Positions 24,686 through 34,397 are shown, counted from the first letter of the stretch. The stretch: 64,000 nt of DNA from Staphylococcus pseudoxylosus (GCF_003697915.1 NZ_RCVN01000007.1:62001-126000), one strand, 5' to 3'. A program made the numbers and translations. The notes: generated by a model from the letters alone, not told the origin.

Positions 24686-25570
24686 TTATGCATTATTTTG
24701 TTGATTTGCTTCGTATTGTACCATCATTGGTTGTGGCATTTTAATTTCTTTAAGCTTGAATAATTTCAATATTTCTTTTCTTAAAATGCGTGCACCTGTA
24801 AAGCCTTCCCCAGGTATCGTCTCTGCAGAAATACGCAATACGATTTCATTATTTGTGATTGAATTTACACCAACAACCTCTGGCGTAGATATAAATAAAT
24901 AGTATTTCGAGCGAATTGCTTCAAAAGAATTATTTAATTCATCTTCCACTTTATCAATATCTTCTGTTATAGAAACTGGAATTTCTACTATTGCTTCACC
25001 GTTTATCACTGAGTAGTTCGTAATTTCACCCACACTACCATTAGGTAATGTAGTCAGCTCACCAGAAATAGTATTAATACGCATGGATCTTAACCCTATT
25101 GATTTAACAGTACCTTCTGCTACTGGGGCACCACCATTACTAATTTTAACATAGTCTCCTACATCAAATTGGTTTTCAAAAATAATAAAGAACCCTGTAA
25201 TAATATCTTTAACTACTGTTTGCGCACCAAAACCAACGGCCAAGCCTACGACACCAGCACTTGCTATAATGCCTCCTACGCTAATACCAAACTTACTTAA
25301 AATCGTAGTCAACACTATAAACCATACCACATATGAGACTACATTTTGCACTAATGATATTAAAGTTTTTGAACGTTTTTTATTACTATTCTTACCTTTA
25401 TTTTGAATTTTAAAGAACTGCGCGATACCTTTATTCACAAAATGTAAAATAATCCATGCTGCCACTACGTAAACTATTATCATTATTAAATTAGAGAGTA
25501 ATGATTGATATGTTTCTGGCTGCAATAATGGCTCTATTATAGAATAGAGAATATTTTTCACTTGATCCAA
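24686..25570 (-). CDS. MscS-family mechanosensitive channel
   Basis: 294 residues with TTG start after a perfect AGGAGG (25579-25584). Membrane helices lie near residues 20-45, 70-95 and 95-125; the last (GGIIASAGVVGLAVGFGAQTVV) is the glycine/alanine-packed pore helix of MscS. The soluble beta domain follows (FDVGDYVKISNGGAPVAEGTVKSIGL, LPNGSVGEITNYS). These channels open on membrane stretch and release osmolytes during hypo-osmotic shock. It heads the mscS-DUF951-ychF unit. Confidence 0.93.
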   Translation of the reverse strand: MDQVKNILYSIIEPLLQPETYQSLLSNLIMIIVYVVAAWIILHFVNKGIAQFFKIQNKGKNSNKKRSKTLISLVQNVVSYVVWFIVLTTILSKFGISVGGIIASAGVVGLAVGFGAQTVVKDIITGFFIIFENQFDVGDYVKISNGGAPVAEGTVKSIGLRSMRINTISGELTTLPNGSVGEITNYSVINGEAIVEIPVSITEDIDKVEDELNNSFEAIRSKYYLFISTPEVVGVNSITNNEIVLRISAETIPGEGFTGARILRKEILKLFKLKEIKMPQPMMVQYEANQQNNA

Positions 25571-25810
25571 CTATATTTCCTCCTTAACACAACTTCACTT
25601 CATTTTATTATAACCTTTTTAAAGGTAAAACAAATCCAACTTTCGCTCTAAATTAAAACCTTATCCACGATTTATGCTACTACTTAATTGCAGTAAAAGT
25701 TAACCTCATCTAGTTTATTAAAAATATAAACATTAGCAAAGTATTTAAGCATAATTGTCACGTTATTTTTAATGTTTGTTGTTAAAAAATGGCAAAAGAA
25801 AAAGAACCAT

Positions 25811-25843
25811 AATTAAAAATTATGATTCTTTAACACCCAATTA
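25811..25843. repeat. 33-bp direct repeat, copy A
   Basis: Two mismatches to copy B at 26359-26391, 548 bases away; contains TATGATTCTTTAACACCC and overlaps a small hairpin. Confidence 0.7.
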
Positions 25844-26358
25844 GCAATATTACTATAAACTTTCATAATAATTCAAGTGTATTTTTATTTTTTATTTTTA
25901 TAGAATAGCAGAAATTCAAATTATGCGATGTATAAAAAGAATCTATTTTAATTAATCACATTTTTATGTAAATCGCTTAATAGTCAAGGGTGTAAAATTA
26001 CATGTAATTAATTTTTAAATAATTTTTATATATTAACATTTACGCATTGTTTTTGTACAGTTGGGGAATTTGCACCAAAAATTTATTCAATTATTATAAT
26101 ATTTATATGTAGGAGGTGAACTCACTTTTAGTAAACTTTGTATATTAATATGACTAACCACTTTTACACAAGCTTTTAAACGAATTCATGTTACTTTATT
26201 TAAATAATACTTTTTTCGTCGTTGTTGGGTATTAAATAGTTAAGTTACATATTATTTTCAAGCTAGTGGTTAAAGTTGAAATATTAATCCCGTGATACTT
26301 AGTTTATGTTCTACACTTTTAGAGCTTTTAGAACAATGAATCTTTAACTAAGAATCTT

Positions 26359-26391
26359 AATTAAAGATTATGATACTTTAACACCCAATTA
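26359..26391. repeat. 33-bp direct repeat, copy B
   Basis: Matches copy A at 25811-25843 in 31 of 33 positions; preceded by an AATCTTTAA/TTAAAGATT inverted repeat. Confidence 0.7.
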
Positions 26392-26454
26392 TTTATATGA
26401 TAGTTTTTAACGCAAACTTTACTCTTCCGGATTCCTGATTCATAACTAGTAATG

Positions 26455-26491
26455 TGCACATACTGTCCCTTACAACAGTATGTGCATTTTT
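26455..26491 (+). terminator. Intrinsic terminator with no upstream gene
   Basis: GCACATACTGT (26455-26465) pairs with ACAGTATGTGC (26475-26485), followed by ATTTTTT on the plus strand. No plus-strand coding gene lies upstream for over 3 kb, so it should end a non-coding transcript or be a relic. Confidence 0.7.
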
Positions 26492-26582
26492 TGATGCTAT
26501 TGCCACATACAATATTATATTAAGTCTCGAACCCTTAAATATGCGCTTAATTTACTTCTAATCACTTTTCAACGTTACACAT

Positions 26583-26622
26583 ACTAATACACTTAATTTA
26601 TCAATAAATTAAGTGTATTAGT
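26583..26622. terminator. Perfect 19-bp hairpin after mpsC
   Basis: ACTAATACACTTAATTTAT (26583-26601) is exactly complementary to 26604-26622 with almost no loop. It sits 19 bases past the mpsC stop. It lacks a U run on the minus strand, so termination there is uncertain. Confidence 0.5.
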
Positions 26623-26640
26623 TCGAAAAAATCAGCATTG

Positions 26641-27009
26641 CTACTCAGCAAACTTTTTTTCTAAATCATTATATAATTTGAAAATCATAATACGTTCTCC
26701 AGTTATAGAGCTTAAATCTGTATGAAAGCTTTTAACTTCTTCCCCTGAAATTGTTAATACAATTTCATTAAGTTCTTCTATACCTGATTCTACAAGTTTA
26801 GAACGTGTTCTTTTAATCGTTAATAACCCTTCATTCGTGCCACAAACTTTATACTCTGCTTGTGTCAGTACACCTTGTAAACTGACTATAATCATATCAC
26901 GCAATATGTCTGTTTTAACTGAAAGAGAACCACGACCAAGGAAATCTTTTTCCCATTGTGTAATTGCTTTACTGATTTCAGATTCATAGGTACCTTTGGT
27001 TTTTTTCAT
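26641..27009 (-). CDS. mpsC: DUF2294 protein, MpsC-like
   Basis: 122 residues. KGTYESEISKAITQWEKDFLGRGSLSVKTDILRDMIIVSLQGVLT is the start of a DUF2294 domain, with the later EVKSFHTDLSSITGERIMIFKL segment. In S. aureus a DUF2294 gene is the third gene of the mpsABC membrane-potential-generating system, and this order is kept here. No membrane span or signal peptide is visible. It follows mpsB by 185 bases, so it may share the transcript or have its own promoter. Confidence 0.85.
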   Translation of the reverse strand: MKKTKGTYESEISKAITQWEKDFLGRGSLSVKTDILRDMIIVSLQGVLTQAEYKVCGTNEGLLTIKRTRSKLVESGIEELNEIVLTISGEEVKSFHTDLSSITGERIMIFKLYNDLEKKFAE

Positions 27010-27194
27010 TAAATATACATCTCCTGTAGAACCAAAATTAGAAATTTATTTTAACAAAGATAACAGTACCATTTTTCAACAATTTTCTCTATAGCTACGC
27101 TGTATTCCCTAGGAAATATGCGCTATCTCAACGATATATCCAATTGCTTTATTCAACGCCATAAAGTGGAGACATTGGATGTCCCATAACCACT

Positions 27195-29843
27195 TTAAAG
27201 GTTAGTTGTCCAATCATGCCATAAACCTTGTTCATCAACACTGGCTAATCTAACCCAGCCATTAACTATTTTTTGATTAAAATCAGGATCATTATCCAAT
27301 AAGTTTTTGATAAATGACTGTGGTGCTTGGATAACGATCAACAATCTTATTGGCGAATGGTACATCTTGTTATCAGACGCCATAACAGATTGCCATGGCA
27401 ATCCCGTTAATAAATCACTGGCATTTCCTTGCATAACACCGATACCCGCCGTTACTGTTTGCGTTGCTTTACTACCACTACCATAAAAATGAGGTGCAAC
27501 TGTCGACGCATAGTATTGCAGATTAATCCATTGCGCAACAAGCGCTGGACCTGCAATAATATTTGCTAATATGCTGCCATCTTTATCATTTTGCCAATCA
27601 TAATTATGCAAGAATGCTCTACCTGCTAAATCACTATTTTTAGTTAATTCACGTTGACCTATAATAAATGCTGCATTTTTCGCTAATCCCCATTCTGGTC
27701 TTATCTCGCTCCAATCATTTGTTATACGATGAACTTCATTGACTGGGTTTGGTTTAACTATATTATTATTCGGTAATTGCGCCAGTCTTTTTTCATTTGC
27801 GGCATAACTTATTTGAGGCATTGCCGCTTCGATTTTATCATAAGCTATTTGTGCTTCTTGAGATAATTCAGGTAAATATATCCACTTCAATTCATCTAAA
27901 GAAGTTTGATGTTCTGCAGCTGCGAAAATAGTTTTTTCTGGGATTTCTATACCTTCCTGTAACAAACTTTCTCTAACCTCTGTCATATTACACAAATGAG
28001 CCAATACTTTCGCATTGAAACCGCTGGCTGCCCCACCACATGCGCCACAATCTAATGAAGCTGCATAAGGATTATTAGCACTTTGGCTACCATGACCGCA
28101 CATCACAACTAACGGCGCAAAGTCTTTAGTTAAATCCATTAATTTTAGTGCTTGTAGTGTGTAATTTACTTTTTCTGCTTTCGTGAAACCAATTGGTAAC
28201 CCATCTTCAAAATGTAAATGTTGATGGTTATGATGTTGACTACCATCCAATGTTAAAGCAGTATCTTGTGGTTTTTGTAACCAATTACTATAAAACTTAC
28301 GAATTAACGCTCCCGCACGTCTCGGCACAAAACTTCTCGTTAACATTTGTAGCGATAACCAAGGGCCACTCAATTCCGGTAAAAGTAAACTAGGCAAAAC
28401 GTTCTGTTTCATTTTTTTAAATGTATAAGTAACGGATTCTAGTGCATGTTTACGTTGTTGAAATGCGTTAGGCTCACGTTCATGTGTGTATTCTTGGATT
28501 TTATGCTGCGGTTGATTCATAACTGGTAACGACGGATGACTGTATTTACTACCTAACTCAGATTTCTCTATTGGCAAACCAAAAAAGCCTGCAATACCAA
28601 GCGTTTCAAACGGACCAGCTGCTTCAACTTGTCTTCTAAAAGGCTCCGACCTTACATCAATACAGAATGCCATTTGAACTTCTACTTTTTGTGCTGTTAT
28701 TTGATGAGATTGCTCTGGTACAATCATATCTTTTAATTGTTCATTATAGGTTTCTTCCCATGCTTCCAACCACAATTTCCGACACAATTGTCCATTAAAC
28801 GCTTTCGCAAACTGAACATATTGTTCTTTTTCTTCTATACTTAACGCACGCCAAGTTTCTACCGTAAATCCACCCCACTGCAACCATGACACAATGCCAG
28901 TTTCCAAAACATTTTCATCTTTAGCATCTGGAGGCGTTACAGGTAAATGAGGCTCTACGATTGCCCATTCCATCGCAACACGTATAGCAAGATAAGTAAA
29001 TAATAAATCATGCACTTTCTTATGATGGTCATCTTGCCACATCATCATACCCGCCCAACCTGGCAATGATAGTAAATGATTCTCTAAGTATGTTTGTACT
29101 TCTATATCCTTAACACCTAGCTTATTTAATGATGTTTTAAGTAATGATTCAGCATCATTTGGCAATGATTGTAGACGTGTGCGTTGTTGTTTAGTTAACG
29201 CTGGGTCATATGGTACTAATCTCTGCCAAGCATTAAAAAGTCCTTTATCTCTATTTGGCATCGTCCATCCGGATTGTGCGTCATCAATAAATAACTTGCA
29301 CCATTTGATTACATGATAATCTAAAGTATCGATTAATTTTTCATTTTTATCATCAAAGACGTATGTACTAATTAGTGGCACTGATGAAAATTGTCCGGAT
29401 GCAGTATTTTTTCCCTTCAGACTTTCCGTCAAATCTTCCACGAGTTCATCTATGCCTTCTTGTTTCTCTGAGTATGACTCTAATGGCTGTAGTTTTAATG
29501 CTTGATGACCATATTGAATAGCGTGCGCTTTCGGAATAGATAACTCTGTGTCTTTTATCCATTGTTGAAAACGACGTTCTATATACTTATCGCTTATTTC
29601 ACCTTGTTGTCTTGCTTCTATAATAGTTGTTCTCGCTGGATAAATATCAACTTTACGCGCTTGTTTTAACCAACTTGCTACTTCATCAAATGTTTTATCT
29701 TCTAATCCAGACCAGGGACTTCTAGCAGCAAATACTGAAATGGGTGATAAAGGAACAATGACTTTGCTCGCATTTTCAACTGTCATGCGAATATCATTAA
29801 GATAACTCGATTGCCCAACAGAATGTGTGTTTGATTCTCCCAT
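27195..29843 (-). CDS. mpsB: MpsB/DabA, DUF2309 zinc protein of the bicarbonate transporter
   Basis: 882 residues, the usual size of DUF2309 (DabA) proteins. Members resemble beta-carbonic anhydrases and, with a NuoL-like partner, drive cation-coupled uptake of dissolved inorganic carbon; in S. aureus the pair also supports membrane potential. Zinc-site elements are visible: AFCIDVRSEPFRR near residue 390 (Cys, Asp, Arg) and VVMCGHGSQSANNPYAASLD followed by CGACGGAASG near residue 580 (His, Cys). There is no signal peptide, consistent with a peripheral cytoplasmic subunit. The ATG is one base past the mpsA stop behind GGAGGG, so translation is coupled. Confidence 0.95.
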   Translation of the reverse strand: MGESNTHSVGQSSYLNDIRMTVENASKVIVPLSPISVFAARSPWSGLEDKTFDEVASWLKQARKVDIYPARTTIIEARQQGEISDKYIERRFQQWIKDTELSIPKAHAIQYGHQALKLQPLESYSEKQEGIDELVEDLTESLKGKNTASGQFSSVPLISTYVFDDKNEKLIDTLDYHVIKWCKLFIDDAQSGWTMPNRDKGLFNAWQRLVPYDPALTKQQRTRLQSLPNDAESLLKTSLNKLGVKDIEVQTYLENHLLSLPGWAGMMMWQDDHHKKVHDLLFTYLAIRVAMEWAIVEPHLPVTPPDAKDENVLETGIVSWLQWGGFTVETWRALSIEEKEQYVQFAKAFNGQLCRKLWLEAWEETYNEQLKDMIVPEQSHQITAQKVEVQMAFCIDVRSEPFRRQVEAAGPFETLGIAGFFGLPIEKSELGSKYSHPSLPVMNQPQHKIQEYTHEREPNAFQQRKHALESVTYTFKKMKQNVLPSLLLPELSGPWLSLQMLTRSFVPRRAGALIRKFYSNWLQKPQDTALTLDGSQHHNHQHLHFEDGLPIGFTKAEKVNYTLQALKLMDLTKDFAPLVVMCGHGSQSANNPYAASLDCGACGGAASGFNAKVLAHLCNMTEVRESLLQEGIEIPEKTIFAAAEHQTSLDELKWIYLPELSQEAQIAYDKIEAAMPQISYAANEKRLAQLPNNNIVKPNPVNEVHRITNDWSEIRPEWGLAKNAAFIIGQRELTKNSDLAGRAFLHNYDWQNDKDGSILANIIAGPALVAQWINLQYYASTVAPHFYGSGSKATQTVTAGIGVMQGNASDLLTGLPWQSVMASDNKMYHSPIRLLIVIQAPQSFIKNLLDNDPDFNQKIVNGWVRLASVDEQGLWHDWTTNL

Positions 29844-29844
29844 T

Positions 29845-31374
29845 TTAGTGCCCTCCTTTGGATAAATATTTTTTCAAGTAATTAGGATGACGTTCTACTG
29901 TTTCAATTTTTGCATCACCTAAACGTACAATCCACATATAAATAATTGAAAATGCTACTGATGAACGATGACACGCTACCCACGTACTCATCAAACTACC
30001 AAATAATAAAATTAACGCAACAATGACGGTTGCGAACAGTGGTGGCTGTGCACTATGAAATGCGATGGTATGCAAAGCATCACTAAAGAAATGGTGAACG
30101 ATATAATAGACGATGCCGACTATACTAAGTACTAATAAGCCCATGACACGACCAAATTTCCCTTCACCAAAGGCAACTAGTTGCGTCCATGAAACGGATA
30201 ATGACCATGCTAAAATAAGACCGCTAACTAAACGATAACCTTGTTCTGGAGCAGATAACCAAAAGCCAAGACCCATCATAATTGCTAGACCACGTCCTGC
30301 TAATATCCATAAGTAAGACATTCTTTCATTTGCACGACTCGGTACATTAAAATGTCGTACCGCTGAACCAGAGCGTAAAAAGAGTGTCGCTTTAAATAAA
30401 CCATGTAATATTAGATGGATAATTGCAGGTATGTATGCGCCTAACGCACATTGAATTAACATAAAGCCCATTTGTCCTATTGTTGAACCCACTAATAACC
30501 GTTTATAGTCTACATGTACTAAACTAATACCTGCACCTATAAGTACAGAGATACTCGCAAAGCATAATAAAACAATTGTTGCGATGTCACCATTAAACAG
30601 TGGAGAAAAACGCGTAAGCATAATACCTCCAGCGTTCACAATGCCAGCGTGCATAATTGCAGAAACAGGTGTTGGTGCAGCAACAGACTCGATTAACCAT
30701 CTTTGGAACGGCCATTGTGCCGCTGGAATCATAACTGCTAATATTATTAAAATATTAATACCAAAACGTGCCCATGCATTAATTTGATTAAGATTAGCTT
30801 CGGTGAATATACCTGTATAATGCCATTCTCCTGTTACAAATCCTAACCATATAACCGCTAACAATAATGCCAACCAACTTAAGCAAAATAATTTTCCCGT
30901 GACAATTGCTGCTGCTCTTGTCACTCTCCAAGCGCTCGTTAAACTAATAAGTAACGTTAGGCCTATTAACGTGAAGCCCCAGCTGACTACCATAATACGG
31001 ACATCACCTGTTAACCACGCTGTAGCTGCAAAGCTTGTCGTTAAAGTAAATAGCATAAAGTATTTTCTAAAACTTCTATCTCCAGCCAAATAGCGTACAC
31101 AATAACGTTGGATGATTAACCCGATAATCAATACGAAAAACGCCATCAACCAAGATAAAACATCTGAATACCATAAGCCAAGATTGGTGTTCTTTGGTGC
31201 TAAAACTAAGCCAACAAACGCTATCAATGGCGGCAATGCTACTAAACAAATATGTATACGAACGTACGCTAGTGATATGCGTTTATTTAAAAATATAATG
31301 CTACTTATTATTGAGATGAATATCGCGACAAATAATAGTATGAATAGTAATGATAAATTAGGCGATGTAAGCAT
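29845..31374 (-). CDS. mpsA: MpsA/DabB, NuoL-like membrane subunit
   Basis: 509 residues from the ATG at 31374 (MLTSPNLSLLFILLF), chosen over a start 13 codons upstream because AGGAGG (about 31381-31386) precedes it. It is almost entirely membrane helices and resembles the proton-pumping subunits NuoL/MrpA: WLTGDVRIMVVSWGFTLIG, PTPVSAIMHAGIVNAGGIML and HLILHGLFKATLFLRSGS carry the conserved Lys and His of the channel. It forms the membrane half of the MpsAB bicarbonate transporter. A long leader with an internal terminator (31451-31507) lies upstream. Confidence 0.94.
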   Translation of the reverse strand: MLTSPNLSLLFILLFVAIFISIISSIIFLNKRISLAYVRIHICLVALPPLIAFVGLVLAPKNTNLGLWYSDVLSWLMAFFVLIIGLIIQRYCVRYLAGDRSFRKYFMLFTLTTSFAATAWLTGDVRIMVVSWGFTLIGLTLLISLTSAWRVTRAAAIVTGKLFCLSWLALLLAVIWLGFVTGEWHYTGIFTEANLNQINAWARFGINILIILAVMIPAAQWPFQRWLIESVAAPTPVSAIMHAGIVNAGGIMLTRFSPLFNGDIATIVLLCFASISVLIGAGISLVHVDYKRLLVGSTIGQMGFMLIQCALGAYIPAIIHLILHGLFKATLFLRSGSAVRHFNVPSRANERMSYLWILAGRGLAIMMGLGFWLSAPEQGYRLVSGLILAWSLSVSWTQLVAFGEGKFGRVMGLLVLSIVGIVYYIVHHFFSDALHTIAFHSAQPPLFATVIVALILLFGSLMSTWVACHRSSVAFSIIYMWIVRLGDAKIETVERHPNYLKKYLSKGGH

Positions 31375-31450
31375 ATCGAATCCTCCTTTATTAGATATGA
31401 AGACTGTGATCATAAAGTTAGCTTTTCTACAATATAATTGTAAGACTGAT

Positions 31451-31507
31451 TAAAAAAAGCCGACAATATATAATAAATCTCCGTCGATTTATCACAATTG
31501 TCGGCTT
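31451..31507 (-). terminator. Terminator inside the mpsAB leader, possible attenuator
   Basis: AAGCCGACAAT (31458-31468) pairs perfectly with ATTGTCGGCTT (31497-31507). On the minus strand the hairpin is followed by a run of seven T. It lies about 77 bases upstream of the mpsA start and downstream of the predicted promoter, so most transcripts would have to read through it to express mpsA. Confidence 0.75.
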
Positions 31508-31746
31508 CATTACAACGCACGCTAATACTTTATGCAGTGTTTTGTTTTGCTACCTATATATGTATGTTGCTTTTAAATTTATAAATTAAGTTAAGTTAGT
31601 CTACATATGTCGTATGATTTTCGTTTTCTACTTCAATTCGTTTACTTTTTCAATCTGCCAATATTTCTATTAACATCTTGCTAAAGCCTAAACCACCTAG
31701 TTCAAACGCACATCAACGACTATATTTATTTTTATTTGATATTACA

Positions 31747-31775
31747 AACATATACTTATTGTTCGCCATTGTCAA
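31747..31775 (-). promoter_or_regulatory. Predicted promoter of the mpsAB leader
   Basis: Minus strand: perfect -35 TTGACA (31770-31775), 17-base spacer, -10 TATGTT (31747-31752). This gives a leader of about 365 bases before mpsA. The remainder of 31508-31894 has no open frame. Confidence 0.6.
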
Positions 31776-31894
31776 GAAACAGCAATTATAAATAACAAAA
31801 GAAGTATTAATTCAACAGGAATTTTATAAATATATATTTAATATTTTTTACTTAAACAATGCTAAAATAATTAGAAAGTATGGAGGGATAGAAG

Positions 31895-32782
31895 TTGACG
31901 AGAAAAATTGATTACAGTGCTTATGGTTTTAGATTCAAAGGAGATTACCAGAATAATGTTGCTGGTTTAAGTGCAATAGGTTTTGAACTCGTACAAAGTT
32001 CAAATTATCGATGGCATGGTTTGCACAGAGGAGAACAAGATGTATATATTTTTCAATATACGACTCATGGTTACGGTGCAATTTCTATAGGCGAAAAAAA
32101 TTATCAACTTTCTAAAGGCGATGCTTTTTTTGTTCGTGTACCAAGTAATCATTGTTACTATCTTCCTAACCATTCGAGTGAATGGGAATTTGTTTATTTT
32201 ACAATTTATGGCGAAGAAGCTAGTAGATTATTTAATAGAATTGTATCTACACATGGAAATATCCTCAAACTCCCTATAAATTCTGAACCTATAAAATATA
32301 TTATAGAAACATTGCGAAAGATAGACGCTGTGGGCATTAAACATGGATACGAATCTTCATCCTGTGCCTATACATTTATGATGAAATGCTTAGAGTATCT
32401 CGAATATGGTTTACAGAAATCTAATAATTATCCTCCCCCTACTATAAAAGCAATTAAATTTATAGAAAATCATTATCAACAAGATATTACATTGGACGAT
32501 ATAGTAGCTGTTGCAGGCTTATCAAAATATCATTTTAGTCGCCAATTTCATAAAGCTGTGAATGATACGCCTATTAATTTTTTAACAAAAACTAGAATTA
32601 AAAATTCATTAATTTTATTAACTAAAAGTTCTCAAAATATTGAATCTATCGCGTATGAAGTAGGTTACGCTTCTAGCAATTATTTTAGTAAAGTTTTCAA
32701 GAAAATCGTTGGTGTAACTCCCAATAACTATCGAAAAAACACTACAATCATGCCAGTTGATAAGTTGTTTATAGATTTATAA
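31895..32782 (+). CDS. AraC-family sugar-responsive regulator
   Basis: 295 residues, TTG start after GGAGGG. The N-terminal half has a cupin-like sensor (QYTTHGYGAISIGEKNYQL, GDAFFVRVPSNHCYYLPN). The C-terminal 100 residues carry two helix-turn-helix units: ITLDDIVAVAGLSKYHFSR and IESIAYEVGYASSNYFSKVF. This is the layout of MsmR/RafR-type activators of alpha-galactoside or related operons. It sits 169 bases upstream of a GH4 glycosidase and a GPH symporter in the same direction, which are its likely targets. Confidence 0.9.
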   Translation: MTRKIDYSAYGFRFKGDYQNNVAGLSAIGFELVQSSNYRWHGLHRGEQDVYIFQYTTHGYGAISIGEKNYQLSKGDAFFVRVPSNHCYYLPNHSSEWEFVYFTIYGEEASRLFNRIVSTHGNILKLPINSEPIKYIIETLRKIDAVGIKHGYESSSCAYTFMMKCLEYLEYGLQKSNNYPPPTIKAIKFIENHYQQDITLDDIVAVAGLSKYHFSRQFHKAVNDTPINFLTKTRIKNSLILLTKSSQNIESIAYEVGYASSNYFSKVFKKIVGVTPNNYRKNTTIMPVDKLFIDL

Positions 32783-32951
32783 ACAGCAATATATTACTCT
32801 TTTCAATATTATTTACGCTTGTTTGTCCTAAAAATAATGTCTAATCTATACATAAGCTATAGTGATACTAGAAAATTTTCGCTTTAAATTTTTAAAAATA
32901 GACGGTATTAATGATCATTCAGTTTTTAAATAAAACTAGGGGGCATGACTA

Positions 32952-34250
32952 ATGGACAAAATTACATTTCTAGGCGCAGGAAGTACTGTTTTCGCCAAAA
33001 ATGTACTAGGCGATTGTATGACAGTAGAAGCATTACAAGGTTTTGAATTTGCTTTATATGACATAGATGAGCAACGATTGCATGATTCAGAAATGATGTT
33101 AAATAATTTAAAGAAAAATTTAAATTCAAACGTTACTGTGAGCGCATACCATAACCGTAAAGAGGCATTATCAGGAGCAAAATATATCATCAATGCAATA
33201 CAAGTAGGCGGATATGATCCTGCTACGATTACTGATTTTGAAATACCCAAAAAATATGGCTTAAGACAAACTATTGCTGATACATTAGGTATTGGTGGTA
33301 TTTTCCGTAATTTAAGAACAATACCCGTAATGCAAGCCTTTGCCAAAGATATAAAAGAAGTATGCCCAAATGCTTGGTTTTTAAATTATACAAATCCAAT
33401 GGCCGTTTTAACTAATATAATGCTAAAAGAAGGTATTAAAACGGTGGGCCTTTGCCATAGTGTACAAGTATGTACGAATGACTTATTAGATTCATTAGAT
33501 TTGCCACAAGATAACATACAATCTAAGATTGCTGGAATTAATCACATGGCTTGGTTGCTTGAAATCAAACAAAATGACAAAGACTTATATCCGGAAATCA
33601 AAAAGCGTGCCAAAGCAAAACAAAAATCAAAACATGACGATATGGTTCGTTTTGAAATTTTAGATAAATTTGGATTTTATGTTACAGAGTCATCTGAACA
33701 TAACGCAGAATACCATCCTTACTTTATTAAAAATCTGTACCCAGAATTAATCGATGATTATAATATTCCATTAGATGAGTACCCTCGTCGTTGCATAAAA
33801 CAAATAGAAGAATGGTCACAAATGCGTGATGATATAGTCAATGATCAAAACCTGACTCATCAACGTTCCAACGAATATGGTTCTTATATTATTGAAGCAA
33901 TGGAAACAAATATACCATTTAAAATTGGCGGCAATGTATTAAACACAGGTGGCTTAATAAGCAATCTACCTGAAAATGCAGTTGTTGAAGTCCCATGTTT
34001 AGTTGATGCAAGTGGTTTAGCGCCTACTTATATAGGGGATTTACCAGAACAGCTAGCAGCCTTGAACAGAACAAATATAAACACTCAATTATTAACAATA
34101 GAAGCTGCATTAACAAACGATAAATCTAAAATTTATCAAGCTGCTATGTTAGATCCACATACAGCTGCTGAACTATCTATCAACGATATTATCTCACTTT
34201 GTGATGATTTAATTGAAGCCCACGGAGATTGGCTTCCAACATATAAATAA
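32952..34250 (+). CDS. GH4 family glycosidase (MelA/LplD-type)
   Basis: 432 residues, normal for GH4, whose members use NAD+ and Mn2+ to cleave glycosides by a redox-elimination route. Visible: the dinucleotide site ITFLGAGSTVFAKNVLGD at the start, NAIQVGGYDP near residue 80, LNYTNPMAVL near 145, GLCHSVQVC near 162 (metal-binding Cys) and AGINHMAWLLE near 195 (metal His). CHSVQ plus NHMAW points to the alpha-galactosidase or alpha-galacturonidase branch and not to 6-phospho-glucosidases. That fits an unphosphorylated substrate imported by the adjacent GPH symporter. GGGGG precedes the ATG. Exact substrate is not determinable here. Confidence 0.88.
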   Translation: MDKITFLGAGSTVFAKNVLGDCMTVEALQGFEFALYDIDEQRLHDSEMMLNNLKKNLNSNVTVSAYHNRKEALSGAKYIINAIQVGGYDPATITDFEIPKKYGLRQTIADTLGIGGIFRNLRTIPVMQAFAKDIKEVCPNAWFLNYTNPMAVLTNIMLKEGIKTVGLCHSVQVCTNDLLDSLDLPQDNIQSKIAGINHMAWLLEIKQNDKDLYPEIKKRAKAKQKSKHDDMVRFEILDKFGFYVTESSEHNAEYHPYFIKNLYPELIDDYNIPLDEYPRRCIKQIEEWSQMRDDIVNDQNLTHQRSNEYGSYIIEAMETNIPFKIGGNVLNTGGLISNLPENAVVEVPCLVDASGLAPTYIGDLPEQLAALNRTNINTQLLTIEAALTNDKSKIYQAAMLDPHTAAELSINDIISLCDDLIEAHGDWLPTYK

Positions 34251-34257
34251 ACTCACA

Positions 34258-34302
34258 CCAGACCTGTGATTATTCAATTAGATGCGCAGTGTCTGGTTTT
34301 TT
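34258..34302 (+). terminator. Terminator after the GH4 gene
   Basis: CCAGAC (34258-34263) pairs with GTCTGG (34291-34296) and a run of six T follows; adjacent bases extend the stem. Confidence 0.6.
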
Positions 34303-34341
34303 AAAAATATTTTACTACTAAAATTAAAAGTTATATATCTA

Positions 34342-34380
34342 AAAACTTAAGTATTTTGTTCATATAACAACTTAAGTTTT
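34342..34380 (+). promoter_or_regulatory. Symmetric inverted repeat before the symporter gene
   Basis: AAAACTTAAG (34342-34351) and CTTAAGTTTT (34371-34380) flank a smaller TTGTT/AACAA repeat around CATAT. It ends seven bases before the AGGTG ribosome binding site, so it may be a regulatory hairpin or an operator. Confidence 0.4.
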
Positions 34381-34397
34381 CTTATGAGGTGATTTAT

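Larger units (their letters stand above)
25571..26640. other. 1.07-kb AT-rich intergenic region with repeats, no gene
   Basis: No open frame above 20 codons with a ribosome binding site. It holds two 33-base direct repeats (25811-25843 and 26359-26391, 31 of 33 identical) sharing CTTTAACACCCAATTA, each embedded in inverted-repeat sequence. A TATAAT-like box near 26096 is followed by AGGAGGTG at 26112. A plus-strand terminator lies at 26455-26491. Together these could bracket a roughly 370-base untranslated RNA, but this is speculative. Confidence 0.4.

Noticed and set aside
26117..26149. Ten-codon frame directly after AGGAGGTG
   Set aside because: Too short to support and its start codon overlaps the putative ribosome binding site; treated as part of a possible non-coding RNA.
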